DNA from: Actinophytocola xinjiangensis
GTDB taxonomy: Bacteria; Actinomycetota; Actinomycetes; Mycobacteriales; Pseudonocardiaceae
Assembly (NCBI RefSeq): GCF_001921215.1
Contig: NZ_MSIF01000013.1
Span: 185,031 to 249,030, forward strand
Direction: 5' to 3'
DNA: 64,000 nucleotides
Below, one piece after another: positions 18,303-27,549 of the stretch (positions are counted from its first letter, which is position 1; each line of letters opens with the position of its first letter). Both the position numbers and the translations under genes were made by a program. A model generated the notes under the pieces. It was not told where the DNA came from and ran no database searches. It saw only the letters and a program-made list of their open reading frames with translations.

Positions 18303-18321
18303 TATGCTACTGGTGAGTAAC
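18303..18321 (+). promoter_or_regulatory. Candidate etfB -10 and overlapping operator
   Basis: TATGCT (18303-18308) looks like a -10. It overlaps the pseudo-palindrome CTACTGGTGAGTAA (18307-18320), of form TACT-N4-AGTA, and a short inverted repeat GTAGC/GCTAC (18294-18310). TetR-type repressors of acyl-CoA catabolism often use TTACT-N4-AGTAA-like sites, so fatty-acid-responsive control of etfBA is possible. This is inference. Confidence 0.35.
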
Positions 18322-18445
18322 ATGACGGGTGGTCAACGACACCGTGCCAATGCCGTGCCAACAGGAGGCCGGCATGGCAATGTCAGCACCCACGTCAGGT
18401 CGCCTTAGCCGGATGGGCTCGTCATCGGGAGGTCGGAGCAGACCC

Positions 18446-19231
18446 ATGCCAAACATCGTCGTCTTGGTGAAACAAGTGCCGGACACCTATTCGGAACGCA
18501 AGCTCAGCGACACTGACCACACACTCGACCGTGACTCGGCCGACGCCGTGCTCGACGAGATCAACGAGCGCGCCATCGAGGAGGCCCTCCAGATCAAGGA
18601 GGCCCACGACGGCGAGGTCACCGTCCTGAGCGTCGGCCCCGACCGGGCGACCGACGCCATCCGCAAGGCCCTGTCGATGGGTGCCGACAAGGCGGTGCAC
18701 GTCGTGGACGACGCGCTGCACGGCTCGGACATCCTGCAGACCGCCAAGGTCCTGGCCGCCGCGATCGGCACCGTCGAGGACGTTGACCTGGTCATCGCCG
18801 GCAACGAGTCCAGCGACGGCAGTGGCGGCGCGGTCCCCGCGATCCTGGCCGAACTGCTCGGCTACCCGCAGCTCACCCACGTCCGCGAGGTCACCGTCGA
18901 CGGCTCCACCGTCAAGGTCACCCGCGAGACCGAGGAGGGCCTGACCCACCTCGAGGCGAGCCTGCCCGCCGTGATCAGCGTCGGCGAGAAGATCAACGAG
19001 CCGAGGTACCCCTCCTTCAAGGGGATCATGGCCGCGAAGAAGAAGCCGGTGGAGACGCTGGACGTGTCCGACCTCGGGGTCGACGCCGGCGACGTCGGCC
19101 TGGCCAACGCCTGGTCCACCGTGGTCGAGGCCGCGCCCAAGCCGCCCCGCGAGGCCGGCCAGCGCGTCGAGGACGACGGTGACGGCGGCAGCAGGATCGC
19201 CGAGTACCTCGTCGGCCAGAAACTGATCTGA
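18446..19231 (+). CDS. etfB: Electron transfer flavoprotein beta subunit
   Basis: ETF beta, 261 residues. With EtfA it carries electrons from acyl-CoA dehydrogenases to the quinone pool through a membrane ETF dehydrogenase, which is not in this window. N-terminus MPNIVVLVKQVPDTYSERKL and the AMP-site region VIAGNESSDGSGGAVPAILAE are typical. Start ATG 18446 has GGAG about 8 nt upstream. The frame stays open upstream to 18329, but that stretch lacks homology. It pairs with etfA, 14 bp downstream, at the Rv3029c position. Confidence 0.96.
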   Translation: MPNIVVLVKQVPDTYSERKLSDTDHTLDRDSADAVLDEINERAIEEALQIKEAHDGEVTVLSVGPDRATDAIRKALSMGADKAVHVVDDALHGSDILQTAKVLAAAIGTVEDVDLVIAGNESSDGSGGAVPAILAELLGYPQLTHVREVTVDGSTVKVTRETEEGLTHLEASLPAVISVGEKINEPRYPSFKGIMAAKKKPVETLDVSDLGVDAGDVGLANAWSTVVEAAPKPPREAGQRVEDDGDGGSRIAEYLVGQKLI

Positions 19232-19245
19232 GAGGAAACGAACCT

Positions 19246-20211
19246 ATGGCTGAGGTCCTGGTCCTCGTCGATCACGTGGACGGCGAGGTCAAGAAGGTCA
19301 CCAACGAACTGCTCACCGCGGGCCGTGCGCTCGGCGAGCCCAGCGCGGTCGTGGTCGGCGCCCCCGGCGACGCCGCGAAGCTGCGCGAGTCGCTGGCCGC
19401 CTACGGCGCGGCGAAGGTCTACGTCGCCGAGTCCGACGACGCCGCCGGCTACCTGGTCACCCCCAAGGTCGATGTGCTGGCCGCGCTGGTCGCGACCACG
19501 TCCCCGGCCGCGGTGCTGGTCGCCGCCAGCACCGAGGGCAAGGAGGTCTCCGGCCGGCTCGCCGCGCGGATCGGCGGCGCGCTGCTGGTGGACGCGATCG
19601 ACGTCGACGGCGGCGACGGGATCACCGTCACGCAGTCGGTGTTCGGTGGCGCGTTCGTGGTGAAGGCCAAGGCGGCCAAGGGCTTGCCGGTCATCTCGGT
19701 GCGTCCGGGTGGGCTGGAGGCGCAGGCGGCGCAGGGCGCCGCCACCGAGGAGGCGGTCGAGGTCCCGGCCGTCGACCCGGCGAAGTCGGCGAAGATCACC
19801 GGCCGCGAGCCGATCGTGGGCGGCGACCGCCCGGAGCTGACCGAGGCCTCGGTCGTGGTATCCGGCGGGCGCGGCGTGGGCAGCGCGGAGAGCTTCGAGG
19901 TCGTCGAGAAGCTCGCCGACGTGCTCGGCGCGGCCGTCGGCGCCTCCCGCGCGGCGGTCGACTCGGGCTACTACCCGGCGCAGTTCCAGGTCGGGCAGAC
20001 CGGTAAGACGGTCTCGCCGCAGCTCTACATCGCCCTGGGCATCTCCGGCGCCATCCAGCACCGGGCCGGCATGCAGACCTCCAAGACGATCATCGCCGTC
20101 AACAAGGACGCCGAGGCGCCGATCTTCGAGATCGCCGACTACGGCGTGGTCGGTGACCTGTTCAAGGTCGCCCCGCAGCTGACCGAGGAAGTCGCGAAGC
20201 GCAAGGGATGA
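19246..20211 (+). CDS. etfA: Electron transfer flavoprotein alpha subunit
   Basis: ETF alpha, 321 residues. The FAD-binding C-terminal signature [18 protein letters not shown], followed by [19 protein letters not shown], is complete, and [19 protein letters not shown] precedes it. AGAGGAAACG upstream provides the ribosome site. It is co-transcribed with etfB and followed by the acyltransferase pair, matching Rv3028c-Rv3027c-Rv3026c. Confidence 0.97.
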   Translation: MAEVLVLVDHVDGEVKKVTNELLTAGRALGEPSAVVVGAPGDAAKLRESLAAYGAAKVYVAESDDAAGYLVTPKVDVLAALVATTSPAAVLVAASTEGKEVSGRLAARIGGALLVDAIDVDGGDGITVTQSVFGGAFVVKAKAAKGLPVISVRPGGLEAQAAQGAATEEAVEVPAVDPAKSAKITGREPIVGGDRPELTEASVVVSGGRGVGSAESFEVVEKLADVLGAAVGASRAAVDSGYYPAQFQVGQTGKTVSPQLYIALGISGAIQHRAGMQTSKTIIAVNKDAEAPIFEIADYGVVGDLFKVAPQLTEEVAKRKG

Positions 20212-20280
20212 CCAAGGTTCACCGTCGCGTCACGGTAATCAGCACGTGAGGTTTGCCGGAGGCCGCGTACACAGGTGGGC

Positions 20281-21054
20281 ATGACGCAGGCCCAGTTGCT
20301 GGTCAGCTCCACCGACGACGGATCGACGCGGCCCCGGTACTCCCTGCTCGTGGCCCGCGACGGCGAGGAAGTCGTTGCCGCGCAACGACTTCGCTATCAG
20401 GTGTTCGCCGGGGAACTCGGTGCGCGACTGCGCACCGAGCACCCCGGCCTCGACATCGACGCGTTCGACGAACACTGCGACCACCTCGTCGTGCGCGAGG
20501 ACCGCACCGGCGAGATCGTCGGCTGCTACCGGATGCTGCCGCCCGAACGGGTCGCCGCCGCCGGAATGCTCTACTCGGAGACCGAGTTCGATCTGCGGGC
20601 ACTCGCCCCGCTGCGCGGCGCGCTGGTGGAGACCGGCCGCTCGTGCGTCCACCCCGACCACCGCACCGGTGCCGTCGTGAGCCTCGTGTGGGCCGGAATC
20701 GCGCGCTACCTGCTGCTGTCCGGGCACCGCTGGCTGGCCGGCTGCGCCTCGGTGTCGCTGTCCGACGGCGGATCGCTGGCCGCCGGGGTGTGGGAGACCG
20801 TGCGGCACAAGCACCTGGCGCCGGCCCGCTACCAGGTGCGGCCGCTGCGCCCGTGGGACCCGGCCGGGGTCGTGCCGCCGGCGCGGGTGGTGCTGCCGCC
20901 GCTGCTCAAGGGCTACCTGCGGCTGGGGGCCTGGGTGTGCGGGCCACCGGCCGTCGACACCGACTTCGGGGTGGCCGACCTGTTCGTGCTGCTCGGCCTC
21001 GACCAGGTCGACCAGCGGTACCTGAGCTACCTGCTCGGCGAGCAGGCACCGTGA
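20281..21054 (+). CDS. GNAT-type N-acyltransferase (OlsB/hemolysin-like, Rv3027c)
   Basis: Protein of 257 residues of the Acetyltransf_5 (OlsB) family, which transfers a 3-hydroxyacyl group from ACP to an amine such as ornithine. Key segments are LRYQVFAGELGARL, CDHLVVRE, EIVGCYRMLPPE, ETEFDLRALAPL and ETGRSCVHPDHRTGAVV. ATG 20281 is chosen; GTG 20275 is possible. Its stop overlaps the GTG of the PlsC-like gene (GTGA). The OlsB-OlsA order suggests a two-step aminolipid pathway. Confidence 0.82.
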   Translation: MTQAQLLVSSTDDGSTRPRYSLLVARDGEEVVAAQRLRYQVFAGELGARLRTEHPGLDIDAFDEHCDHLVVREDRTGEIVGCYRMLPPERVAAAGMLYSETEFDLRALAPLRGALVETGRSCVHPDHRTGAVVSLVWAGIARYLLLSGHRWLAGCASVSLSDGGSLAAGVWETVRHKHLAPARYQVRPLRPWDPAGVVPPARVVLPPLLKGYLRLGAWVCGPPAVDTDFGVADLFVLLGLDQVDQRYLSYLLGEQAP

Positions 21055-21926
21055 CCACCCACGCGTGGTTCCCGCGCTCGCCGTGCGGGCCCGGCTGTCA
21101 CAGCGGCCGGGAGCCGGCGGTGTCCCGCGCGCGGTATCTCTGGCGGCTCACCGCGCTGGTGGCGGTGGTGCTGGGCTGTGTGCTGGTGGTGGCGCTGCTG
21201 CCGCTGGTGGGCCGGCGCGGCCGGGAGGCGGCCGTGCGCACGGTGTTCCGGTCGGTGCTCGCGGCCGTCGGGGTGCGGCTGGCGGTGTCCGGTTCGGACG
21301 GCCTGAGCACCCGGGGCCGGGGCGTGCTGGTGGTCACCAACCACGTCTCCTGGCTGGACGTCGTGGCGGTCAACGCCGTGCGGCCGATGCGCGCGCTGGC
21401 CAAGTCGGACATCGCCGGCTGGCCGGTGCTCGGCCGGCTGGTCACCGCCGCCGGCTCGGTCTACGTGGACCGCGACCGGCTGCGCACCCTGCCGGCGACG
21501 GTCGCCGAACTGGCCACGGTGCTGCGTGGCGGGTCGCTGGTCAACGCCTGTCCCGAGGGCACCACCTGGTGCGGTCGGGCCGGCGGGCGGTTCCGGCCGG
21601 CGGTGTTCCAGGCGGCCATCGACGCCGGTGTCCCGGTGCTGCCGATCGCCCTGGAGTACCGGCTGGGTGACCGCACCCGGACCACGGCCCCCGCGTTCGT
21701 CGGCGACGAGACCATTGTGGAGTCGGTGCGCCGCACCGCCCGGCTGCGCGGGCTGGTGGTGGAACTGCGGGTCCTGCCGGAACTGCCGCCCGGGCGGGCC
21801 GCCGGCCGGGGCGAACTGGCGGCGCTGGCCGAGGCGGCCGTCGCGGGTCACACGTTCGGGTCAACGACGCGCCACACACCGGTGCACGCGACCGGTGAGG
21901 CACGACCGCTGCCGGTCGGCGAGTGA
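21051..21926 (+). CDS. Lysophospholipid/1-acyl acyltransferase (PlsC/OlsA-like)
   Basis: Membrane acyltransferase of 291 residues. One N-terminal membrane segment (about 27-50, LTALVAVVLGCVLVVALLPL) precedes the PlsC domain with the HX4D motif NHVSWLD, the acceptor-site CPEGTTW and VPVLPIALEY. GTG 21051 overlaps the TGA of the upstream N-acyltransferase. Together they could make an acyloxyacyl aminolipid (OlsB then OlsA); conventional lysophosphatidate acylation is the alternative. It occupies the Rv3026c position. Confidence 0.88.
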   Translation: MTTHAWFPRSPCGPGCHSGREPAVSRARYLWRLTALVAVVLGCVLVVALLPLVGRRGREAAVRTVFRSVLAAVGVRLAVSGSDGLSTRGRGVLVVTNHVSWLDVVAVNAVRPMRALAKSDIAGWPVLGRLVTAAGSVYVDRDRLRTLPATVAELATVLRGGSLVNACPEGTTWCGRAGGRFRPAVFQAAIDAGVPVLPIALEYRLGDRTRTTAPAFVGDETIVESVRRTARLRGLVVELRVLPELPPGRAAGRGELAALAEAAVAGHTFGSTTRHTPVHATGEARPLPVGE

Positions 21927-22037
21927 TCCTCACCACGTTCCCGCCGGCGCGTCGCCTCCGCCGCAGGTAGAACGGTGCGCCGGGCACCCACCGGTCGGCG
22001 GCGGCAAGCTCGTGACCGGATTTCACCCCGGGCGGAC

Positions 22038-22043
22038 TACCCT
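22038..22043 (+). promoter_or_regulatory. Possible -10 for the cysteine desulfurase gene
   Basis: TACCCT is 9 nt before ATG 22053, giving a leader of only a few bases. No -35 or Shine-Dalgarno is evident. The 126-bp gap after the PlsC-like gene otherwise shows nothing clear. Confidence 0.25.
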
Positions 22044-22052
22044 TGGTTCCCG

Positions 22053-23279
22053 ATGACCTATCTCGACCACGCGGCCACGACGCCGATGCTGCCCGACGCG
22101 GTGACGGCGATGACCACGCACCTGAACGAGGCGTTGCATGCCAGGGGCAACGCCTCCTCCCTGCACACCTCCGGCCGGCGAGCCAGGAGGCTGGTGGAGG
22201 AGTCCCGTGAGGAGATCGCCGCTGCCCTGGGCGCGCGGCCCTCCGAGGTCGTGTTCACCGCCGGCGGCACCGAGAGCGACAACCTGGCCGTCACGGGCAT
22301 CTACCTGGCCAGACGAACGCCCCAGCGGCGGCGGGTCCTGGTCTCGGCGGTGGAGCACCACGCCGTGCTGGAGACCGCCCAGTGGCTGGTCGAGCACGAG
22401 GGCGCGGAGCTGACCCTGCTGGAGGTCGACGCGTTCGGCCGGGTGCACGACGACACGCTGCGCGCGGCCATCGCCGGCGACCCGGGCTCGGTCGCGCTGG
22501 TGAGCGTCATGTGGGCGAACAACGAGGTCGGCACGGTCAACCCGGTCCGTGAGCTGGCGACGACCTGCGCCGAGCACGGCATCCCGTTCCACACCGACGC
22601 GGTGCAGGCCGTCGGGGCGATCCCGGTGGACTTCGCCGCCTCGCGGGCCAGCGCGCTGACCCTGTCCGGGCACAAGCTCGGCGGGCCGTTCGGCGTCGGG
22701 GTGCTGCTGCTGGGTCGGGACGTGCCGTGTCAGCCGGTGCTGCACGGCGGCGGCCAGGAGCGCGAGGTCCGGTCGGGCACGCTGGACGTGACCGGCATCG
22801 TCGCCACGGCGGCGGCGGTCCGGGTGTCGGTGGCCGGGCGGGCCGAGCAGGCCGAGCGGCTGGCCGGGCTGCGGGACGAGCTGGTCGAGGCGGTGCGGGC
22901 GGTGGTGCCCGACGTCATCCTCAACGGCGACCCCGGACAGTCCGATGTGGACGGAGCGCCGTCGCGGCTGCCGGGCAACGCGCACTTCACCTTTCCCGGC
23001 TGCGCCGGTGACAGCCTGCTGATGCTGCTGGACGCCAGGGGCATCGAGTGCTCCACCGGCTCGGCCTGCACCGCCGGGGTCGCCCAGCCCAGCCACGTAC
23101 TGCTGGCCATGGACGTCGACACCGACCTCGCCCGGGGCTCGCTGCGCTTCTCCTTCGGCCACACCTCCACCCGCGCCGACGTGCGCGCGGTGGCCGAGGC
23201 CATCGGGCCGGTGGTCGAACGCGCCCGCAACGCCGGGCTGGTCGGCGCGCGCCGCCGGGTGGAGGTCTCCGCCCGGTGA
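22053..23279 (+). CDS. iscS: Cysteine desulfurase (NifS/IscS family)
   Basis: PLP enzyme of 408 residues that takes sulfur from cysteine as an enzyme persulfide. N-terminus [10 protein letters not shown], substrate-site [11 protein letters not shown]-lysine [12 protein letters not shown] and the persulfide-cysteine loop [11 protein letters not shown] are all present. It lies next to mnmA, with 94 bp between them, as in Rv3025c-Rv3024c, so its main client is probably tRNA 2-thiouridylation. A role in Fe-S assembly is also possible. Confidence 0.95.
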   Translation: MTYLDHAATTPMLPDAVTAMTTHLNEALHARGNASSLHTSGRRARRLVEESREEIAAALGARPSEVVFTAGGTESDNLAVTGIYLARRTPQRRRVLVSAVEHHAVLETAQWLVEHEGAELTLLEVDAFGRVHDDTLRAAIAGDPGSVALVSVMWANNEVGTVNPVRELATTCAEHGIPFHTDAVQAVGAIPVDFAASRASALTLSGHKLGGPFGVGVLLLGRDVPCQPVLHGGGQEREVRSGTLDVTGIVATAAAVRVSVAGRAEQAERLAGLRDELVEAVRAVVPDVILNGDPGQSDVDGAPSRLPGNAHFTFPGCAGDSLLMLLDARGIECSTGSACTAGVAQPSHVLLAMDVDTDLARGSLRFSFGHTSTRADVRAVAEAIGPVVERARNAGLVGARRRVEVSAR

Positions 23280-23373
23280 GGGTGGGGCGCGGGTGGCGCG
23301 CCCGCGATGAGCGACGATGTGGACTCGCGGCAGGGCAGCGGTGCGCCGGCCGGTGGCGGAGGGGATGACGGCT

Positions 23374-24462
23374 GTGCGGGTGTTGGCGGCGATGAGCGGC
23401 GGGGTCGACTCGGCGGTGGCGGCCGCGCGGGCGGTGGCCGCCGGGCACGACGTGACCGGGGTGCACCTGGCGCTGTCGGCCAAACCCGGCACGTTGCGGA
23501 CCGGGGCGCGCGGCTGCTGCACGGTCGAGGACGCCAACGACGCGCGCCGGGTCGCCGACCTGCTGGGGATCCCGTTCTACGTGTGGGACTTCGCGCAGCG
23601 CTTCGACGAGGACGTGGTGGCCGACTTCGTCGCCGAGTACGCCGCCGGCCGCACCCCCAACCCGTGCCTCAAGTGCAACGAGCGGATCAAGTTCGCCGCG
23701 CTGCTGGACAAGGCCGTCGCGCTCGGGTTCGACGCGGTGTGCACCGGGCACTACGCCCGGCTGTCGGTCGTGGACGGTCGCGCCGAGCTGCGGCGCAGCG
23801 CCGACGACGGCAAGGACCAGTCCTATGTGCTCGCCTCGCTGCGCCCCGACCAGCTGCGGCACGCGATGTTCCCGCTCGGCGGCTCGGTGAAGGCCGACGT
23901 GCGCGCCGAGGCGGCCAGCCGTGGCCTCGCGGTCGCCGACAAGCCCGACAGCCACGACATCTGCTTCATCCCCGACGGCGACACCCGGGCCTTCCTGGAC
24001 CGCCGGCTCGGGCAGCGTCCCGGTGAGCTGGTCGACGACGAGACCGGTGAGGTTCTCGGCGCGCACACCGGTGTCCACGGGTTCACCGTCGGCCAGCGAC
24101 ACGGGCTTGGCCTGCGGGTCCCCGCGCCGGACGGCCGCCCGCGCTACGTGCTGTCGCTGGAACCGGTCAGCGGCGCGGTGCGCGTCGGCGCCGCCGAGCG
24201 GCTGGCGGTGCGCGAGATCGTCGCCGAGCGGCCGGTCTGGCCCTCGGGCGACGCGCTGGCCGGCGAGGTCGACTGTGTCGCCCAGGTGCGTGCCCACGGG
24301 GGTACCGCGCCGGCTGTGGCGTCCGTGGTGGACGACCGGCTGGTGGTGCGCCTTTCCGGCGAGCTGCGCGGTGTCGCCCCTGGTCAGGCCGTTGTGCTCT
24401 ACCGACAGGACGGTGCCGGCGACGTCGTGCTCGGCAGCGCGATGATCGCCGCCACCAGCTGA
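23374..24462 (+). CDS. mnmA: tRNA-specific 2-thiouridylase MnmA
   Basis: ATP-pyrophosphatase of 362 residues that makes 2-thiouridine at wobble U34 of tRNA-Lys, -Glu and -Gln. P-loop is SGGVDSAVA; catalytic cysteines sit in NPCLKCN and [18 protein letters not shown] and the C-terminal beta-barrel are intact. GTG 23374 is preferred because GGAGGGG (23358-23364) is 9 nt upstream; ATG 23365 directly abuts that site. Sulfur presumably comes from the desulfurase encoded just upstream. Confidence 0.95.
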   Translation: MRVLAAMSGGVDSAVAAARAVAAGHDVTGVHLALSAKPGTLRTGARGCCTVEDANDARRVADLLGIPFYVWDFAQRFDEDVVADFVAEYAAGRTPNPCLKCNERIKFAALLDKAVALGFDAVCTGHYARLSVVDGRAELRRSADDGKDQSYVLASLRPDQLRHAMFPLGGSVKADVRAEAASRGLAVADKPDSHDICFIPDGDTRAFLDRRLGQRPGELVDDETGEVLGAHTGVHGFTVGQRHGLGLRVPAPDGRPRYVLSLEPVSGAVRVGAAERLAVREIVAERPVWPSGDALAGEVDCVAQVRAHGGTAPAVASVVDDRLVVRLSGELRGVAPGQAVVLYRQDGAGDVVLGSAMIAATS

Positions 24463-24645
24463 CCCGGCGCGAGGGGTCACGCCGCGAGGCCGATCATCGA
24501 CCGTGACGCGCCGGCCCCGACGAGCTGCCGGCACCGGTCGCCGATGACCCGTTCCACCGGCCGTTCGGCCGTCTGGGCGCCGGCTGACGGGTGTTCGGTG
24601 TCCGCAAAGTCCGGAGTCATCCGTTCGGGTGAACTTCGCGACGAC

Positions 24646-24651
24646 TATGCT
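24646..24651 (+). promoter_or_regulatory. Putative -10 of the DUF4178 operon
   Basis: TATGCT about 35 nt before the GTG of the first gene, ahead of a GGGGAGGG ribosome site (24671-24678). The -35 (GTTCGG at 17 bp) is poor. The rest of the 223-bp gap after mnmA has no clear feature. Confidence 0.35.
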
Positions 24652-24685
24652 CGCGGCGTCGCCGTCTAGTGGGGAGGGACCGGTC

Positions 24686-25294
24686 GTGCCCGAGCTCCTG
24701 CTTGTGCTGATCCTGCTCGCGGTGGTCGTGGTGGGAGTGCTGGTGTGGCAGCGTTCACGCGCCGACCGCAAACCCGTCGCCGCCGAGACGCCGGGCAAGC
24801 CCGTCGATCCGCTGGCCGACCACCAGGGTGTCACCGACATCCGCACCGTCCGGGCCGGCGACATGATCGAGTACGCCGACAAGCTGTACTTCGTGCGCGG
24901 GTCGCTGCGGCTGACCGAGAGCGGTTACAGCTGGTCGGAGCACTTCCTGGACGACGCGCGCGGCGACCGCGTGTGGGTGTCGGTCGAGGAGGACCCCGAC
25001 CTCGAGGTGTACTTCTGGCACGAGACCGACCTGGTCGACGCGCCGGGCGGCAAGACCATGGAGGTCGGCGGCGTCACCTACACCAAGGAGGAGGACGGCA
25101 CCGCCCGCTACACCTCCGAGGGGACCACGACCGTCGCCGAGCGCGGCAGCGTCGACTACGTCGACTACGAGGGCCCCGGCGGCAAGGCGCTGAGCTTCGA
25201 GCGGTTCGACGGCGGACGCTGGGAGGCCGGTCTCGGCGAGGAGATCCCACTGCCCGCGCTGCGCGTCTACCCGGCCGGCAGTGATCGCACGTGA
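24686..25294 (+). CDS. DUF4178 membrane-anchored protein
   Basis: Protein of 202 residues with one N-terminal membrane helix (about 3-21, ELLLVLILLAVVVVGVLVW), a charged linker and a DUF4178 beta-rich domain (GDMIEYADKLYFVRGSLRL, WSEHFLDDARGDRVWVSVEE, GPGGKALSFERFDG). The bulk faces the cytosol. GTG 24686 has GGGGAGGG 7 nt upstream; the ATG at 24629 has none. First gene of a coupled operon that ends in an aminopropyltransferase, resembling Rv2597-Rv2601 in M. tuberculosis. Function is unknown. Confidence 0.82.
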   Translation: MPELLLVLILLAVVVVGVLVWQRSRADRKPVAAETPGKPVDPLADHQGVTDIRTVRAGDMIEYADKLYFVRGSLRLTESGYSWSEHFLDDARGDRVWVSVEEDPDLEVYFWHETDLVDAPGGKTMEVGGVTYTKEEDGTARYTSEGTTTVAERGSVDYVDYEGPGGKALSFERFDGGRWEAGLGEEIPLPALRVYPAGSDRT

Positions 25295-25782
25295 GAGCAC
25301 GTCTGGACACCCGGTTCGCCGACTCGCGGGCCGCTGACCTGAGCCTGGCCTACGGCCTGCGCCCGTTACCGGCCCTGGGCACCCACGTCGTGGCGCTGCC
25401 CGGGATCGACCTGGAGCTGCGGGTGCTCGGCGCCTCCCACCAGGTGGTGGTCGGCGGCTGGTCGGAGACCGTCGCGTGCCTGCCCGACCGCACGGGCGCC
25501 CTGCCGGCGCGGGACACCTCGGTGACCGCCGGCCTGCACACGACGTTCGAGGCACACTGCCACCGGCTCGACCCGGCGGCGCTGGCCGAGCGGGTCACCG
25601 CGATCGTGGCCGGGTGCGAGGCCGACGAGTACGCGCTGGTCGGCGAGTTTCCCGGCTCGCCGCTCGCGGTGACCGCGCTGCGCGCGTGGCCGGTGGACGG
25701 CGGCGCGGCCTGGCGGACCTGGCACGCCTACCCCCAGGCGGGAGAGTTGGTCGAGACGCGGAGCGTGGTGAGGGCGGCATGA
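25291..25782 (+). CDS. DUF2617 protein
   Basis: Cytosolic protein of 163 residues resembling DUF2617 (RARLDTRFADSRAADLSLAYG at the N-terminus, FEAHCHRLDPAALAERV in the middle, AWRTWHAYPQAGELVETRS at the end). No signal peptide or membrane segment. GTG 25291 overlaps the preceding TGA, and its own stop overlaps the next ATG, so it is translationally coupled on both sides. Function unknown. Confidence 0.8.
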   Translation: MRARLDTRFADSRAADLSLAYGLRPLPALGTHVVALPGIDLELRVLGASHQVVVGGWSETVACLPDRTGALPARDTSVTAGLHTTFEAHCHRLDPAALAERVTAIVAGCEADEYALVGEFPGSPLAVTALRAWPVDGGAAWRTWHAYPQAGELVETRSVVRAA

Positions 25783-26198
25783 ACAGGCGCACCAAGTTTT
25801 TCGTCGCCGGTGGGCTCGGCGGGGTCGGGCTGATCGTGCTGCTGGTGGCGATCCTGGGCACCGGCGGCGTGCGCGGGCACCTGCAGGACAACTACCAGCG
25901 GGTCTCGTCCAACGGCGACTCGATCGTCTACACGTCCTCCAGCAAGCCCAAGGCGGTGTACGAGTCGATCCGCTCGGCGGTCAAACCGGCGGACGTGCAG
26001 GTCGACCCCCAGGGTTACTTCATGCGTTACTCCAGCGACATCGTCGCGGTGACCGCCAGCGGCACCGGGTCACGGATCTACATCGACGACGAGCGGCGCG
26101 GCTACGCGCACTGGTTCCCGTTCGTGGCCGGCTACTGGGGGACCGGCGGCGGCTACGGCGAGGGTATTCGCGGCGGCGGACCGGGAGCCGGGAAGTGA
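25779..26198 (+). CDS. DUF4247 single-pass membrane protein
   Basis: Protein of 139 residues with an N-terminal membrane helix (about 8-27) and an extracytoplasmic domain resembling DUF4247 (IVYTSSSKPKAVYESIRSA, DPQGYFMRYSSDIVAVT, YIDDERRGYAHWFP), ending in a Gly-rich tail. ATG 25779 overlaps the preceding stop and the TGA overlaps the next GTG. Third member of the operon. Function unknown. Confidence 0.8.
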   Translation: MNRRTKFFVAGGLGGVGLIVLLVAILGTGGVRGHLQDNYQRVSSNGDSIVYTSSSKPKAVYESIRSAVKPADVQVDPQGYFMRYSSDIVAVTASGTGSRIYIDDERRGYAHWFPFVAGYWGTGGGYGEGIRGGGPGAGK

Positions 26199-27085
26199 GG
26201 CGGGCGCTGGCGGGTGCCGGGATCGCGGTGGTGTCCGCGATCGTGCTCCTCGCCGCGCCGGCCACCGCCACCGCCGACGTGATCTTCGACCAGGCCGACG
26301 CCGACGACCTCGCCGCGACCCTCGACGAGGCGTTCCAGGCGCAGGGCGTGTGCTACGGCTGGCAGATCAACGTGGACAACGTCGGGATGAACGAGTACAG
26401 CACCGGTTCGAACTTCGGTGCCGGCGTCGCCCTGAGTGAGGCCGACGACATCAGCCGGTGCGACGCGCGGATCGAGTTCCAGGCCGACATCCGGTGGACC
26501 AGCGAGTCGTCGGAGATCGAGGACTCGGCGAGCTACCGGGTGGACAGCCTGCCTTCGGGCCCGACCACCGCCGACCTGGACAGTCTGGAGCTGGTCAGCG
26601 AGGATGGCCTGGTCAGCGACGACGTGGACGTTGACGTGTACAAGGCGGTGTCGGCGCTGCCGCTGCTGGCCGCCGACGCCGGGGTGGCCGAGCCGATGGA
26701 GGCCAGTCCGGCGCCCGAGACCGCGGCCGAGTCCGCCGGCGGGGCGCCGACGAACTCGCCCGGCTCGGACTTCTGGCGCGAGGCCGGAGGTGCGGTGCTG
26801 TTCAGCGCGGTGCTGCTGGTGGGCGGCGGGGTGTTCGCGTTCTGGGCGCTGCGCTCACCGGCGGCCCGGCGACGCACCGGGCCGACGTCGAAGCCCGAGA
26901 CACCGGCCTACGTCCCGCCGGAGTGGTCCGTCGGCGGCGACCAGCCGACCCGTCCCACCCGCCAGCCCGGTCGGCCGGGCGCCGGTCCGCCGGGGGCGGG
27001 GCAGCCGGATGGTCCGCCGCCCGCGACCCCGCCGGGTGACCGGCCCGATGACTCCCCGAATCCCGATTCCCGGCCCGAAACATAA
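26195..27085 (+). CDS. Secreted, C-terminally anchored protein of unknown function
   Basis: Protein of 296 residues with a signal peptide (about 1-27, cleavage near ATATADV), an acidic extracellular domain (about 28-190) rich in Asp and Ser, one membrane segment (about 199-220, VLFSAVLLVGGGVFAFWAL) and a Pro/Gly-rich cytoplasmic tail. Two cysteines (in QGVCYGW and SRCDAR) could form a disulfide outside. GTG start overlaps the previous stop. It has no counterpart that I recognise in the mycobacterial operon, so it may be lineage-specific. Confidence 0.72.
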   Translation: MRRALAGAGIAVVSAIVLLAAPATATADVIFDQADADDLAATLDEAFQAQGVCYGWQINVDNVGMNEYSTGSNFGAGVALSEADDISRCDARIEFQADIRWTSESSEIEDSASYRVDSLPSGPTTADLDSLELVSEDGLVSDDVDVDVYKAVSALPLLAADAGVAEPMEASPAPETAAESAGGAPTNSPGSDFWREAGGAVLFSAVLLVGGGVFAFWALRSPAARRRTGPTSKPETPAYVPPEWSVGGDQPTRPTRQPGRPGAGPPGAGQPDGPPPATPPGDRPDDSPNPDSRPET

Positions 27086-27099
27086 GGAGCCACCCACCC

Positions 27100-27525
27100 A
27101 TGTTGTCCGACGTCTTCTCCGAAGTCGGCATCGCCGCGACCTACGGCCTGGTCGGCCTGGTGCTGATGGCGGTCGGCTTCGTGCTGGTCGACCTGCTCAC
27201 CCCGGGCAACCTGCGTGAGCAGGTGTGGGTGCAGCGCCACCGCAACGCCGCCATCCTGCTGTCGAGCAACCTGCTCGGCGTCGGCATCATCGTGGCGACG
27301 GCGATCGTGGCCAGCGAGGACGACTGGGGGGTGGGCATCGTGTCCACCCTGGCCTACGGCCTGCTCGGTCTGGTCCTCATGGGACTGTCCTTCGTGGTCA
27401 TCGACGCGGTGACGCCGGGACGGCTGGGTGAGCTGCTGATGGAGGAGGCCGACCACCCGGCGGTCTACGTCAGCGGCGCCTCGCACCTGGCGGTCTCGGC
27501 GATCGTGGCCGTCGCGATCGTCTGA
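27100..27525 (+). CDS. DUF350 (YjfL-type) membrane protein
   Basis: Integral membrane protein of 141 residues with four predicted helices arranged as two similar halves (GIAATYGLVGLVLMAVGFVL with PGNLREQ, and STLAYGLLGLVLMGLSFVVI with PGRLGELL), the internal duplication typical of DUF350. AGGAGCC precedes the ATG. DUF350 proteins are repeatedly found beside polyamine or glutathionylspermidine enzymes and PspA-type envelope-stress genes; the molecular role is unsettled. Confidence 0.85.
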   Translation: MLSDVFSEVGIAATYGLVGLVLMAVGFVLVDLLTPGNLREQVWVQRHRNAAILLSSNLLGVGIIVATAIVASEDDWGVGIVSTLAYGLLGLVLMGLSFVVIDAVTPGRLGELLMEEADHPAVYVSGASHLAVSAIVAVAIV

Positions 27526-27549
27526 GACGCATCACGGATCACCCAGCTC

